A DNA stretch of 64,000 bases, from NCBI GenBank assembly GCA_900541905.1, contig UQLQ01000009.1, positions 7,712 to 71,711 of the forward strand, read 5' to 3'. Under the pieces are notes generated by a model. The model saw nothing but the letters and a program-made list of their open reading frames with translations. It did not search any database and was not told the origin of the DNA. Source of the stretch: an uncultured Oscillospiraceae bacterium (GTDB lineage: Bacteria > Bacillota > Clostridia > Oscillospirales > Acutalibacteraceae). The position numbers and the translations under genes are program-made. Positions 8,580 through 17,072 of this stretch are shown here, piece after piece. The first letter of the stretch is position 1, and the number at the start of each line of letters is the position of its first letter.

Positions 8580-9089
8580 TTATGCTTGTGGATTCTCATT
8601 TTGATTTTCTGTTTGCTCCTGAGCCGGTTGTTCTTGTTGTGCTTGCTCTTGCTGCTGTGGCTCAGCCTCGGCATGACATCCGCAGCTGCAGCCGCCTTGT
8701 GCTGCATAAGCATCATCCTGAGGTACTTCGTGCACTAATTTTTCTCCGCATTGGCTGCAGAATCCAGCGGTTTTTGGATTTGGTTCTCCACATCTTGTGC
8801 AGAAGGTTTTGTTGCTCATTTTGGAAAGTTGTTCATTGACCTCATCCAACTCATCATATTTTTCATTGATTAGAATGATGATGTCATCAATTTCTTCTGT
8901 AGAATCAATGCCTTGTTTGCGTGCTTCATAAACAGCTCTGCCAAGTGCCTCATAATTTCTTTTAATATCGGTGTTTAGGTCCACTGCTTGCAATTTTAGT
9001 TTAGAAGTATCAACCAATTCACCTGTTTTTTTACCAACAACATTAGCAGCTTGTTTTGCATTTGAAACAATATTTTCAAATAGTCCCAT
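8580..9089 (-). CDS. Zinc-ribbon protein with a helical N-terminus and Gln/Glu-rich tail
   Basis: 169 residues. Residues 1-80 are helical and charged (MGLFENIVSNAKQAANVVGK, then an amphipathic coiled-coil-like stretch). A zinc ribbon follows at about 92-115 with CTRCGEPNPKTAGFCSQCG (two CxxC knuckles). The tail has a Cys/His cluster GGCSCGCHAEAE, then a run rich in Gln and Glu. Similar proteins are common in Clostridia without a proven role. The second cluster could bind metal. It is a single-gene unit with its own terminator; nothing in its neighbours reveals a function. Confidence 0.8.
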   Translation of the reverse strand: MGLFENIVSNAKQAANVVGKKTGELVDTSKLKLQAVDLNTDIKRNYEALGRAVYEARKQGIDSTEEIDDIIILINEKYDELDEVNEQLSKMSNKTFCTRCGEPNPKTAGFCSQCGEKLVHEVPQDDAYAAQGGCSCGCHAEAEPQQQEQAQQEQPAQEQTENQNENPQA

Positions 9090-9259
9090 AATCTTCGTCT
9101 CCTTTTATGATAAATTTTTTCATTACTCTTCTAACCACATTATAACATAGAAAAAATTCCAAAGCAATTTTTGGCAAATAAAATGTAAAACATTCCAGAC
9201 AACAATCCACATCATGAAAATCAGAGGATATTCCTTTCAGTATTTTACCACTATTATAA

Positions 9260-9475
9260 GGTTGTTATAACATAAAAGAAATTGTTACACAATTTCTAAC
9301 TAATAACCGTTAAAACATTCTTACCAACAATCAAAATTTTAATTTTGTAATTGTTGCAAGGTTGTTATAGCATTCAAAAAATTGCTGTGCAATTTTTAAC
9401 CTATAAATGCTAAAACGTTCTCATAACAGCCAAAATTTTTAATATTGTTGCTGTTATGAGGTTGTTATAACATAA
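9260..9475. repeat. Two-and-a-bit tandem copies of a 100-bp structured repeat
   Basis: The motif GGTTGTTATA recurs at 9260, 9360 and 9460, an exact 100-base period; the third copy stops after about 16 bases. Each full unit contains two inverted repeats. Hairpin A is 9278-9285 with 9289-9296 in unit 1 and 9378-9385 with 9389-9396 in unit 2; between the units a G-C pair has become A-T and a T-A pair has become C-G, so pairing is kept while sequence changes. Hairpin B is an 11-bp perfect stem in unit 2 (9420-9430 with 9450-9460) and a weaker stem in unit 1. No coding frame is seen. The rest of the 9090-9519 gap is AT-rich and featureless. Confidence 0.75.
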
Positions 9476-9519
9476 CAAAATGATAAAGTACAATTACTTC
9501 TGTCCCACAGCAATTGGAA

Positions 9520-11016
9520 TCAATTTGATGATTGCGCAGAAGAAAGTAGGAATTGTTTATAGATAGATTTTACTTTTTCTTTCCTATCTAGCATTTCTTG
9601 ATAACGGTCAATATATTCATACGGAAACTTAAAATTAAATATTCTTTGCAGTTCATCTTTATACGGATGTTTAATTTTTGAAACAGCACCTGCGCCGCAA
9701 GCCAAAATGGTATGACTTTCATCCATAATATAAACGTTGTAATAATTTTCATACCCCGGTTTTGCCCATCCTGTATTTTCCAGGTTGCCAACCATACGGC
9801 TTTGCCGATACAAATAATACGGAATATAATTTTGTTTCGTCAGTACCGTATCTACATAATCCAACATTTGACCTGCACCTTCGCCATCATTGATAAAATG
9901 AATTTTACCATTTTTATTGATGTTGGAGGAGCGTTTTAATGCTAACGTATGTACCGTGATGCTCTCCGGATGTAATGCAACAACACCGTCCAAGGTATTA
10001 CGAAAACTTTCCACACTGTCCCCTGCCAGCCCAACAATCAAATCCATATTGATATTGTCAAAGCCATGCGCTCTCGCTAAATGAAATGCATCCAGCGTTT
10101 GCTGTGTGGTATGGTCTCTTCCAATCAGTTTTAATACTTCATCATTTAATGTTTGAGGATTGATACTGATTCTGGTAATGCCATGTTCTTTCATTGCCTG
10201 CAATTTGTCCGCCGTAATCGTATCAGGACGACCTGCTTCCACAGTAAATTCACGACATGTGCTCATATCATAATTCATGTTCACCGTATCAATAATTTGT
10301 TCCAGCTGCTGTGCATTCAGCGTGGTGGGAGTTCCGCCTCCCATATACACGGTTTCCAATCTCAAATTGCACGCTTTTGCAACTTCTGCGGTATATTCCA
10401 GTTCTTTGCATAGTAAATCTACATACTGCGGAATGAGTTTACCTGTCTTTTCCGTAGACTGCGCCACAAAAGAACAATACGCACAGCGAGTCGGACAAAA
10501 CGGAATGGAAATATATAAACTGAACGATTCGGGTTTGGAAGCAGCCAAAATAGGCTGCTCATGCTGCATGGTACGGACACTCAACGCTGTTTTCTCTTGA
10601 GAAACATGCAAACTGTTTAAAAAATATTCCGCAGCTTTGGACTGTCCCATTTCCGCTGTCAATTTTCGCAGCAGTTTAATGGGACGCACCCCGATTAACA
10701 CGCCCCATTTGGGACGGTATCCTGTCAGTTCTACCAGAATATCATACAACAGCACAGCCATTGCCAAACCGCATTGACGTTCAAAATCAGGTTCACCCAA
10801 AGAGAATATGCCCCGTTTTTCTGCAAAGCGGTCCTCCATTTTTACAGAAACGTGTAAATGAGCAGCTCCATTTTCTTCTTTGTAACCTGTGTAGACCAAT
10901 AAGCTGTCATCATGTCCGTTTTCATAGACAGCGGTTACCTTTTCATAAGGAAAAAAGATATCGCAAAGACTTTCCATTTCATAAAGATAAGAATGTCCAT
11001 CAATAACCAAAATCAT
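9520..11016 (-). CDS. hemZ: Radical SAM coproporphyrinogen dehydrogenase HemZ
   Basis: 498 residues. A radical SAM core follows a ~165-residue N-terminal domain: the cluster motif FCPTRCAYCSF (CxxxCxxC) lies about residue 173, followed by VYMGGGTPTTL and later INMDLIVGLAGD and TVHTLALKRSS. HemZ is the oxygen-independent coproporphyrinogen III oxidase-like protein of Firmicutes; not all members are proven in haem synthesis. It overlaps the upstream MBL hydrolase gene by 17 bases and ends the recJ-relA-MBL-hemZ run, a common order in Clostridia. Confidence 0.9.
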   Translation of the reverse strand: MILVIDGHSYLYEMESLCDIFFPYEKVTAVYENGHDDSLLVYTGYKEENGAAHLHVSVKMEDRFAEKRGIFSLGEPDFERQCGLAMAVLLYDILVELTGYRPKWGVLIGVRPIKLLRKLTAEMGQSKAAEYFLNSLHVSQEKTALSVRTMQHEQPILAASKPESFSLYISIPFCPTRCAYCSFVAQSTEKTGKLIPQYVDLLCKELEYTAEVAKACNLRLETVYMGGGTPTTLNAQQLEQIIDTVNMNYDMSTCREFTVEAGRPDTITADKLQAMKEHGITRISINPQTLNDEVLKLIGRDHTTQQTLDAFHLARAHGFDNINMDLIVGLAGDSVESFRNTLDGVVALHPESITVHTLALKRSSNINKNGKIHFINDGEGAGQMLDYVDTVLTKQNYIPYYLYRQSRMVGNLENTGWAKPGYENYYNVYIMDESHTILACGAGAVSKIKHPYKDELQRIFNFKFPYEYIDRYQEMLDRKEKVKSIYKQFLLSSAQSSN

Positions 11017-11641
11017 CTGTGTTACCCTTCATAAACGGATTTGTATTTCTTTCGTAATCCAATGTTGTGGAATCTCCATGCGCAGGAAACACTGCATAGT
11101 TTCCTTCCAGCTCAGCTACTTTTTGTACGGATTCCAGCATTTTTGCAGGATCGGAAGTTGGAAAATCAGTTCTCCCAATGGAACCTTTGAAGATGGTATC
11201 ACCGCTGAAGATAGTATCTTTTACAATCAAACAGCTGCTTCCAATGGTATGGCCCGGGGTATGCAAAACGCGAAAGGTCAAATTTCCAACCGGAATCTTA
11301 TCGCCGTCGTGATACAATACATCCGGTACAAATGGATCGCATTGTCGTTCGGCAATGACCGTAGATAAATTCAAACGGCTGTCAGTTGCAAAATCCTTTT
11401 CCAATTCATGCATATAGATTTTAGCACCTGTCATATCCTGAACTGTTTTTACACCCATGATATGGTCAAAATGTCCGTGGGTCAATAAAATTGCGTCCAC
11501 TTTTTTTAATTCTTTTATTTTGTCAAACAGCTCATCTGAAATAAAGCCTGGGTCAATCACTGCAGAAATACCTGTCTCCTCATCCGTTACAATGAAACAG
11601 TTTGTCGGCAGCATTCCGCCGGTAATCTCTTGAATTTGCAT
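11000..11641 (-). CDS. MBL-fold metallohydrolase (glyoxalase II-like)
   Basis: 213 residues with the full metallo-beta-lactamase motif set: LLTHGHFDHIMG at about residue 53 (HxHxDH), HTPGHTIGSSCL near 130, FSGDTIFKGSIGRTDFP near 150 and FPAHGDSTTL near 187. It should bind two metal ions and hydrolyse a thioester or similar bond, perhaps S-lactoylglutathione-like substrates. This short subgroup regularly follows relA in Clostridia. The exact substrate is unknown. Confidence 0.88.
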   Translation of the reverse strand: MQIQEITGGMLPTNCFIVTDEETGISAVIDPGFISDELFDKIKELKKVDAILLTHGHFDHIMGVKTVQDMTGAKIYMHELEKDFATDSRLNLSTVIAERQCDPFVPDVLYHDGDKIPVGNLTFRVLHTPGHTIGSSCLIVKDTIFSGDTIFKGSIGRTDFPTSDPAKMLESVQKVAELEGNYAVFPAHGDSTTLDYERNTNPFMKGNTDDFGY

Positions 11642-11677
11642 ATTGATAATTCCTTTCTGAAAAGCATCTCATATACT

Positions 11678-13861
11678 CTATGAACGTTTGATGCTGATAA
11701 TACCTTCTATATTGGACAACTTTGAAATGACAGCATTCAAATGTTCCAAGCCTTGAATGGTAATGGTCGCATAAATTACATCTGTGCCGTCTTTTAACTC
11801 TCTGGAGTTTAAAGAGTGGACACTGATACGTAAATTATAAAGCTGCTGCGTTACATTCATCAACACACCCGGAATATGGTTTGCCACGATTTCAAGTGTA
11901 GTTTTAAATTCTTCTTTTACTTGATTTGCCCATTGTACTTCAATCCAACGCTCCGGTTCCGGACTGCCTGCAATGTCTTTGGGCACATTGCTGCAGGAAC
12001 GTTTGTGAACAGATACGCCGAAACCACGTGTGACAAAGCCAATGATATCATCACCCGGCAGTGGATTACAGCAACGGGAAAGTTTGGTCAAACAATCTCC
12101 GCCCATTCCTTTTACCAAAATGCCGTTAGACGCTTTATTCGGCTTTGCTTCCACAGTTTTAGGCGGCTCCGGTTTTTGCACTACTTCGGCAGCCTTTTTC
12201 TGCTTTACATACTCTTCCTTAATACGGTGGATAATTTTCCATAATTGAATACCGCCGTAACCAATGGCAGCATAGATATCTTCCAAATTGGCACAGTTCT
12301 GGCGTTTTACAAATGGATTAATCAAGTCATAAAGTTCATCCTGGGGCACAATGATACCATTGCGTTTGAGTTCGCGCTCCAGCTCTTCTTTGCCTTCTTC
12401 AATATTTTCTTCTCTGCGTTCTTTTTTAAACCATTGACGAATTTTATTTCTTGCTTCGCTGGTACGTACAATTTTTAACCAGTCACGGCTCGGTCCATGA
12501 GACCCTTCTTTGGCAGTAATGACTTCCACAATCTCGCCTGTTTTAATTTTATAATCAATAGGCACGATGCGCTTATCCACTTTTGCACCAATCATACGGT
12601 TGCCTACCGCACTGTGAATGGCATACGCAAAGTCAATTACGGTAGAGCCTGCCGGTAAACTGATGACCTCGCCTCTCGGTGTAAAGACAAAGACCGAATC
12701 AGACGATAAATCTGTTTTAATGGTACGTACCAAATCCGTAGCGTCGCTTTCCGTTTGATTATCCAGGATTTTACGCACCCAAGCCAAATGTTCTTCCAAA
12801 GAATCTTCCGAAGTAACGCCTACTTTGTATTTCCAGTGGGCGGCAATACCGTATTCCGCAGTGTAATGCATATCCCAAGTGCGAATTTGCACCTCAAATG
12901 GAATTCCTTCCGAACCGATTACGGTTGTGTGCAAAGACTGATACAAATTTGGTTTCGGTGTGGAAATATAATCTTTAAAACGGTTTGGAATGGGATGGAA
13001 TAAATCATGGATAATTCCCAAAGCATTGTAACAGTCAATGACAGTATCCACAATCACTCTGACTGCGTATACATCGTAAATTTGGTCAATGGATTTGCCT
13101 TGTACAAACATTTTATGATAAATACCGTTAATGCTTTTCACTCTGCCTTCCAAATGTACTTTTGGAATAACGGGCAGCATTTTCTCCAGTATCTGTGTTT
13201 TGATTTTTTGTATAAAATCAGCGCGTTCGTCTTTATGCAGTTCCAAAGCATGTTCAATCTCTTGATAGCCCATGGGATCTAAGTAGCGCAAAGACAAATC
13301 TTCCAATTCTTCTTTTACCGCGCGTATACCCAAACGGTCTGCAATCGGAGCATATACCTCCATGTTTTCCAGCGCTTTATCCCGTTGTTTTTGTGGGGTC
13401 ATATACTCAATGGTCCGCATATTATGCAAGCGGTCTGCAAGTTTAATAATAATAACTCTAATATCCTCCGACATGGCTATGAGCATTTTCCGAATGTTTT
13501 CCGCCTGCTGCTCTTCACGGGAGGAAAAAGGCACTTTACCCAGTTTGGTAACGCCATTAATTAAATTGGCAATTTCCTTGCCAAACATTTTTGTAATTTC
13601 TTCTAAAGTGATGTCCGTATCTTCTACCACATCATGCAACAAACCTGCAACCACGCAAGGGGTATCCATACCCAGTTCCACCAAAATACAAGCTGCGGCA
13701 ACAGGATGCGTAATGTACGGCTCGCCTGATTTTCGCTTTTGTTCTTTATGTGCTTTCGCCGCAACCTGATAGGCATGTTCGATTTGCTCTAAGTCAAAAG
13801 AACGGCCGCTGGCTTTGATTAAATTTAGTAAATCATCATATGTCTGAATGGGATATGCCAT
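11678..13861 (-). CDS. relA: Bifunctional (p)ppGpp synthetase/hydrolase RelA/SpoT (Rel)
   Basis: 727 residues from the ATG at 13861, which has GAAAGGACGG upstream; the frame is open 18 codons further but without a binding site. Domains in order are: HD hydrolase (VAGLLHDVVEDTD, about 70-80), synthetase (YHKMFVQGKSIDQIYDVYAVRVIV, about 270-295), TGS (VFVFTPRGEVISLPAGSTVIDFAYAIHS, about 405-435), a zinc-finger region (LSRCCNPLPGDDIIGFVTRG, about 585-605) and a C-terminal ACT domain. Both catalytic halves appear intact, so it should make and degrade the alarmone (p)ppGpp. It lies five bases after recJ. Confidence 0.96.
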   Translation of the reverse strand: MAYPIQTYDDLLNLIKASGRSFDLEQIEHAYQVAAKAHKEQKRKSGEPYITHPVAAACILVELGMDTPCVVAGLLHDVVEDTDITLEEITKMFGKEIANLINGVTKLGKVPFSSREEQQAENIRKMLIAMSEDIRVIIIKLADRLHNMRTIEYMTPQKQRDKALENMEVYAPIADRLGIRAVKEELEDLSLRYLDPMGYQEIEHALELHKDERADFIQKIKTQILEKMLPVIPKVHLEGRVKSINGIYHKMFVQGKSIDQIYDVYAVRVIVDTVIDCYNALGIIHDLFHPIPNRFKDYISTPKPNLYQSLHTTVIGSEGIPFEVQIRTWDMHYTAEYGIAAHWKYKVGVTSEDSLEEHLAWVRKILDNQTESDATDLVRTIKTDLSSDSVFVFTPRGEVISLPAGSTVIDFAYAIHSAVGNRMIGAKVDKRIVPIDYKIKTGEIVEVITAKEGSHGPSRDWLKIVRTSEARNKIRQWFKKERREENIEEGKEELERELKRNGIIVPQDELYDLINPFVKRQNCANLEDIYAAIGYGGIQLWKIIHRIKEEYVKQKKAAEVVQKPEPPKTVEAKPNKASNGILVKGMGGDCLTKLSRCCNPLPGDDIIGFVTRGFGVSVHKRSCSNVPKDIAGSPEPERWIEVQWANQVKEEFKTTLEIVANHIPGVLMNVTQQLYNLRISVHSLNSRELKDGTDVIYATITIQGLEHLNAVISKLSNIEGIISIKRS

Positions 13862-13866
13862 ATCGT

Positions 13867-15930
13867 TCAACCGTCCTTTCTCAAAGATTCTAATTGCCGC
13901 AATATGGGAGAACAAAATAAATCCACTTTGCCCGCAACAGGTTTTAGTGTAACTCTGTAAATATCTCCGTCCTCTGCTTTGTCAATTAAATTTTGGTCTT
14001 GCAAAACATCCAGAGCCAATAGCAGTTTGGATAATGTTATATTGGGAATTTGTAAATGTTCCAGCAGTAACAAAATATGATGCTGCCAACCGTTGCTGCT
14101 TCTTAAAAAGCGATAAAGAGCCGCAAACTCGTCACGATTTGGAGTCATATGAAAAAACTCTTCACTTGTTAAGCATTCACCGCGTTTTACCTTTTCATAC
14201 ATACGATACTCTAAAAGCGTCTGTTCCTCATTTACCTTTGACAATTTCATATCTTTAATAAATACAGACAAATTCTCCGTATTGCGATATTCATTCACTT
14301 CCAACGTAACCGCCAAGTCCACCAAATCTCCCACTTGATAGGGAAAATCCTGCAATGCAGTGCGAAATTTCAGGCATTGAACAGTGCAATGATTTCTTTC
14401 CAGACGCAAACGCAGATGATTGCCTCCGCCGATGGGTGTAATTTCTTTGAGCTCCATGCCATAAAGTCCAAATACGGGAGATGGATTATCTGTACCAAAC
14501 GGTTCCAGATAAGCAATCTGTTTTGGCATATCAACCGTCAGTGCGGCAGGATTCAGTTTGCAGTCCAGATGTATGGTTTGAGGAGGCATATCTGTTGGCA
14601 AAGAGGCGGCAAACTCATTGATTTGTCTGCGGAACTCTGCGATATGCTCTGTTGGCATACTCAAACCGGCAGCCATAGGGTGTCCCCCATATTTTGAAAG
14701 TAAAGGAGCACAGTGACAGATGGCGTCAAACAAAGAAAATCCTTCCACGCTTCTGCCTGAAGCTTTTGCTTCCGTTCCGGTATAAGATATGACAATGCTT
14801 GGCTTACCAAACATCTCCGTAATGCGGGAAGACACAATCCCAATAACACCATGGTGCCAATCTTCCCCTTCTACCACAATCACGCGCTCATACATGCGCT
14901 GCGGTTCATCATGCAGCAGCTGCAAAGCTTTTTCCGTAATTTCCGTTTCAATCTTTTTTCTGGTATCGTTGTCATGGCAAATATCTTCGGCAAGACGCTG
15001 TGCCTGTTCCATATCCTCCGACAAAAGCAAACGAACCGCTCTGTCCGAAGCACCGATTCTACCCGTAGCATTGATGCGCGGCACAATGGTAAACGCCACA
15101 TTGGTGGAAGAAAGCTCCTTTCCACTCATACTTGCTTGTTCCAGCAATGCGCAAACTCCGGGACGGTCACTGTGAGACAATAACGGCAGACCAGCTTGCA
15201 CAAGCGCGCGGTTTTCCCCTGTTAGCGATACAATGTCACCTATTGTGCCGATAGCGACAAAATCCGCATAGTTTTCCAGCAGTGTGGTCATATCTGCCAT
15301 TTCGCCTTCCAGTGCGGTAATCAGTTTAAAAGCAACGCCTACGCCTGACAAATCCTTAAAAGGATAGGTACAGTCCACACGATGCGGGTCTACTACTGCC
15401 ACAGCTTTGGGCAAGATTTCTCTTGGACGGTGATGGTCGGTTATCACAACATCCATTCCCAATTGAGAAGCATAAGCCACTTCATCAATGGAGGCAATGC
15501 CATTATCTACCGTAACAATCAGCTGCACTCCCTGCTCATGCAATTGGTCCAAAGCTTCTAAGTTTAAGCCATACCCTTCTTGTTCTCTCAGAGGAATATA
15601 AAACATCACATTGGCGCCGCAGGATTCCAAGTAAGAATACAACATGGCAGTGGAAGTAACGCCGTCTGCATCATAATCTCCGTATACACAAATAGATTCA
15701 AAGTTTTCGATTGCTCTTTGAATGCGAGCTGCTGCGCAATCCATATCTTTCATCAAAAAAGGGTCGGCAAATGACATTGATACATCAAATAATGCATCAA
15801 TGTCATCTTTTGTATGAAAGCCGCGTATCTCCAACATCATAGCCAAAAACGAAGGATATTGCATTTCTTCCGCAATTTTGGCTGCCCTTGCTTTGTCCAA
15901 AGGAGATACACTCCATTTTTTGATATTCAT
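13867..15930 (-). CDS. recJ: Single-stranded-DNA-specific exonuclease RecJ
   Basis: 687 residues, start MNIKKWSVSPLD at 15930 with AAGGAAGG upstream. DHH-family motifs are visible: ICVYGDYDADGVTSTAML (about 70-87), VDNGIASIDE (about 130), ITDHHRPRE (about 155) and VDPHRVDCTYPFKDLSGVG (about 170-188). DHHA1 follows with GRSVEGFSLFDAI and a KYGGHPMAAGLS motif near 395-405, then an OB domain. RecJ degrades single strands 5'-3' in recombination and repair. The C-terminal ~130 residues extend beyond the minimal RecJ fold, as in other Clostridia. Confidence 0.95.
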   Translation of the reverse strand: MNIKKWSVSPLDKARAAKIAEEMQYPSFLAMMLEIRGFHTKDDIDALFDVSMSFADPFLMKDMDCAAARIQRAIENFESICVYGDYDADGVTSTAMLYSYLESCGANVMFYIPLREQEGYGLNLEALDQLHEQGVQLIVTVDNGIASIDEVAYASQLGMDVVITDHHRPREILPKAVAVVDPHRVDCTYPFKDLSGVGVAFKLITALEGEMADMTTLLENYADFVAIGTIGDIVSLTGENRALVQAGLPLLSHSDRPGVCALLEQASMSGKELSSTNVAFTIVPRINATGRIGASDRAVRLLLSEDMEQAQRLAEDICHDNDTRKKIETEITEKALQLLHDEPQRMYERVIVVEGEDWHHGVIGIVSSRITEMFGKPSIVISYTGTEAKASGRSVEGFSLFDAICHCAPLLSKYGGHPMAAGLSMPTEHIAEFRRQINEFAASLPTDMPPQTIHLDCKLNPAALTVDMPKQIAYLEPFGTDNPSPVFGLYGMELKEITPIGGGNHLRLRLERNHCTVQCLKFRTALQDFPYQVGDLVDLAVTLEVNEYRNTENLSVFIKDMKLSKVNEEQTLLEYRMYEKVKRGECLTSEEFFHMTPNRDEFAALYRFLRSSNGWQHHILLLLEHLQIPNITLSKLLLALDVLQDQNLIDKAEDGDIYRVTLKPVAGKVDLFCSPILRQLESLRKDG

Positions 15931-16087
15931 ACTGCCTACACCTTCCTTATTCTTGTTTAATTGTAACATTTTTCGACGCTTTATTCAATCTATTTTCACA
16001 ATCGTTCCCCTAAAAAACAGGAAAATTTCTTATTTTTAAGACATTTTATTCCGTTTCTGAGAGAAGCGCAAACGATTGTCAAATAAA

Positions 16088-16134
16088 ACAAGAAAGAAGC
16101 GATACAATTGTATGAAACAACGATATCGCTTCTC
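16088..16134 (-). terminator. Terminator after the exonuclease gene
   Basis: A 9-bp perfect stem (16096-16104 with 16124-16132) lies just past the exonuclease stop; the minus-strand 3' side is T-rich (TTTCTTGTTTT). Confidence 0.6.
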
Positions 16135-16136
16135 TC

Positions 16137-17060
16137 TTATATCATTTGGCCTTCTGCACTTTTAAAGCGTTTTACTTGTGCAGTCAACTCTGCTACTTTT
16201 TCCGTTTTTTCTTTGATTTCTTCTTCCTTTTGCGGAAGAATACATTTTTTGACCACCATGCCGTCATATTTTAATTTGAACTGTACTCTGCCGATAAAAC
16301 GGTTATCACAATGTTTGCAGCGAAAATTTGCGCGGTAACTTTTATTTTTCAACTGCCATTCGCCTTCGCGGGATGCTCTGCGACCGCAGGCATCACAATA
16401 AAACATCATGTCGGAGCGCTTAATCAGAGGATTGGTCAAATCGCAAATAACCATCGTCTTAAATGTGATTTTTTCATAAAAAGCATCGGTTCTTGCATCC
16501 TGAATAAAAGGAACCAATGCTTCTTTTTGATACAGTTTTTGCAAACACCGCAGCGACAGCATACTGTCGTCCATGGCACGGTGATGTGCAATATCCTCTT
16601 CATTGATTCCCAGCAGCTGTGCTGAGGTGGACAGCCCCATTTGTTTGGTGGCGTCGTAATGAAGCATTTGTTCGCAGTAACTTTGCAAATCGACATATTG
16701 TTTGAGGAAAGGAATACGTTCACTGCCGCAAAAATAGCGGCTGTTTTCAATGAGGGCTAAAATGTCAGACGTACCCCACGTCATAAGGACAGCCTCCCCC
16801 ATCCATTTGCGAAAACGGCTCATAACCTGCATAAACTGCAAACCGTTGGCCAGCTCTTCGTTTGTAATATTTGTCAGCGTTTTGATTTTCCCGCTTATTT
16901 TTTTGCCCACTTGGGGGCGAACCAAAGCGTCAAAAGTATCCAGCACATGCAGACATTCATCTACTTTGACTGCGCCGAATTCTATGATTTCATTCATAAA
17001 GCCTTTTAAACGCCGGCTATACGTTCCATTCCATTCCAAATCCAATATTACAAAGTTCAT
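16137..17060 (-). CDS. DEDD-type 3'-5' exonuclease with C-terminal zinc-finger region
   Basis: 307 residues. DnaQ-like exonuclease motifs: Exo I NFVILDLEWNGTY (D and E, about residues 2-14), Exo II in the LMTWGTSDILAL stretch (Asp, about 98), and Exo III AHHRAMDDSMLSLR (H and D, about 157-170). This is the pattern of the RNase T/DnaQ group, suggesting RNA or DNA 3'-end trimming. Beyond it, about 215-250, are CDACGRRAS and NFRCKHCDNRF, two CxxC pairs that probably bind zinc, then a lysine/glutamate coiled tail. It starts 12 bases after typA on the same strand. Confidence 0.85.
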   Translation of the reverse strand: MNFVILDLEWNGTYSRRLKGFMNEIIEFGAVKVDECLHVLDTFDALVRPQVGKKISGKIKTLTNITNEELANGLQFMQVMSRFRKWMGEAVLMTWGTSDILALIENSRYFCGSERIPFLKQYVDLQSYCEQMLHYDATKQMGLSTSAQLLGINEEDIAHHRAMDDSMLSLRCLQKLYQKEALVPFIQDARTDAFYEKITFKTMVICDLTNPLIKRSDMMFYCDACGRRASREGEWQLKNKSYRANFRCKHCDNRFIGRVQFKLKYDGMVVKKCILPQKEEEIKEKTEKVAELTAQVKRFKSAEGQMI

Positions 17061-17072
17061 TCAATACTCCGA

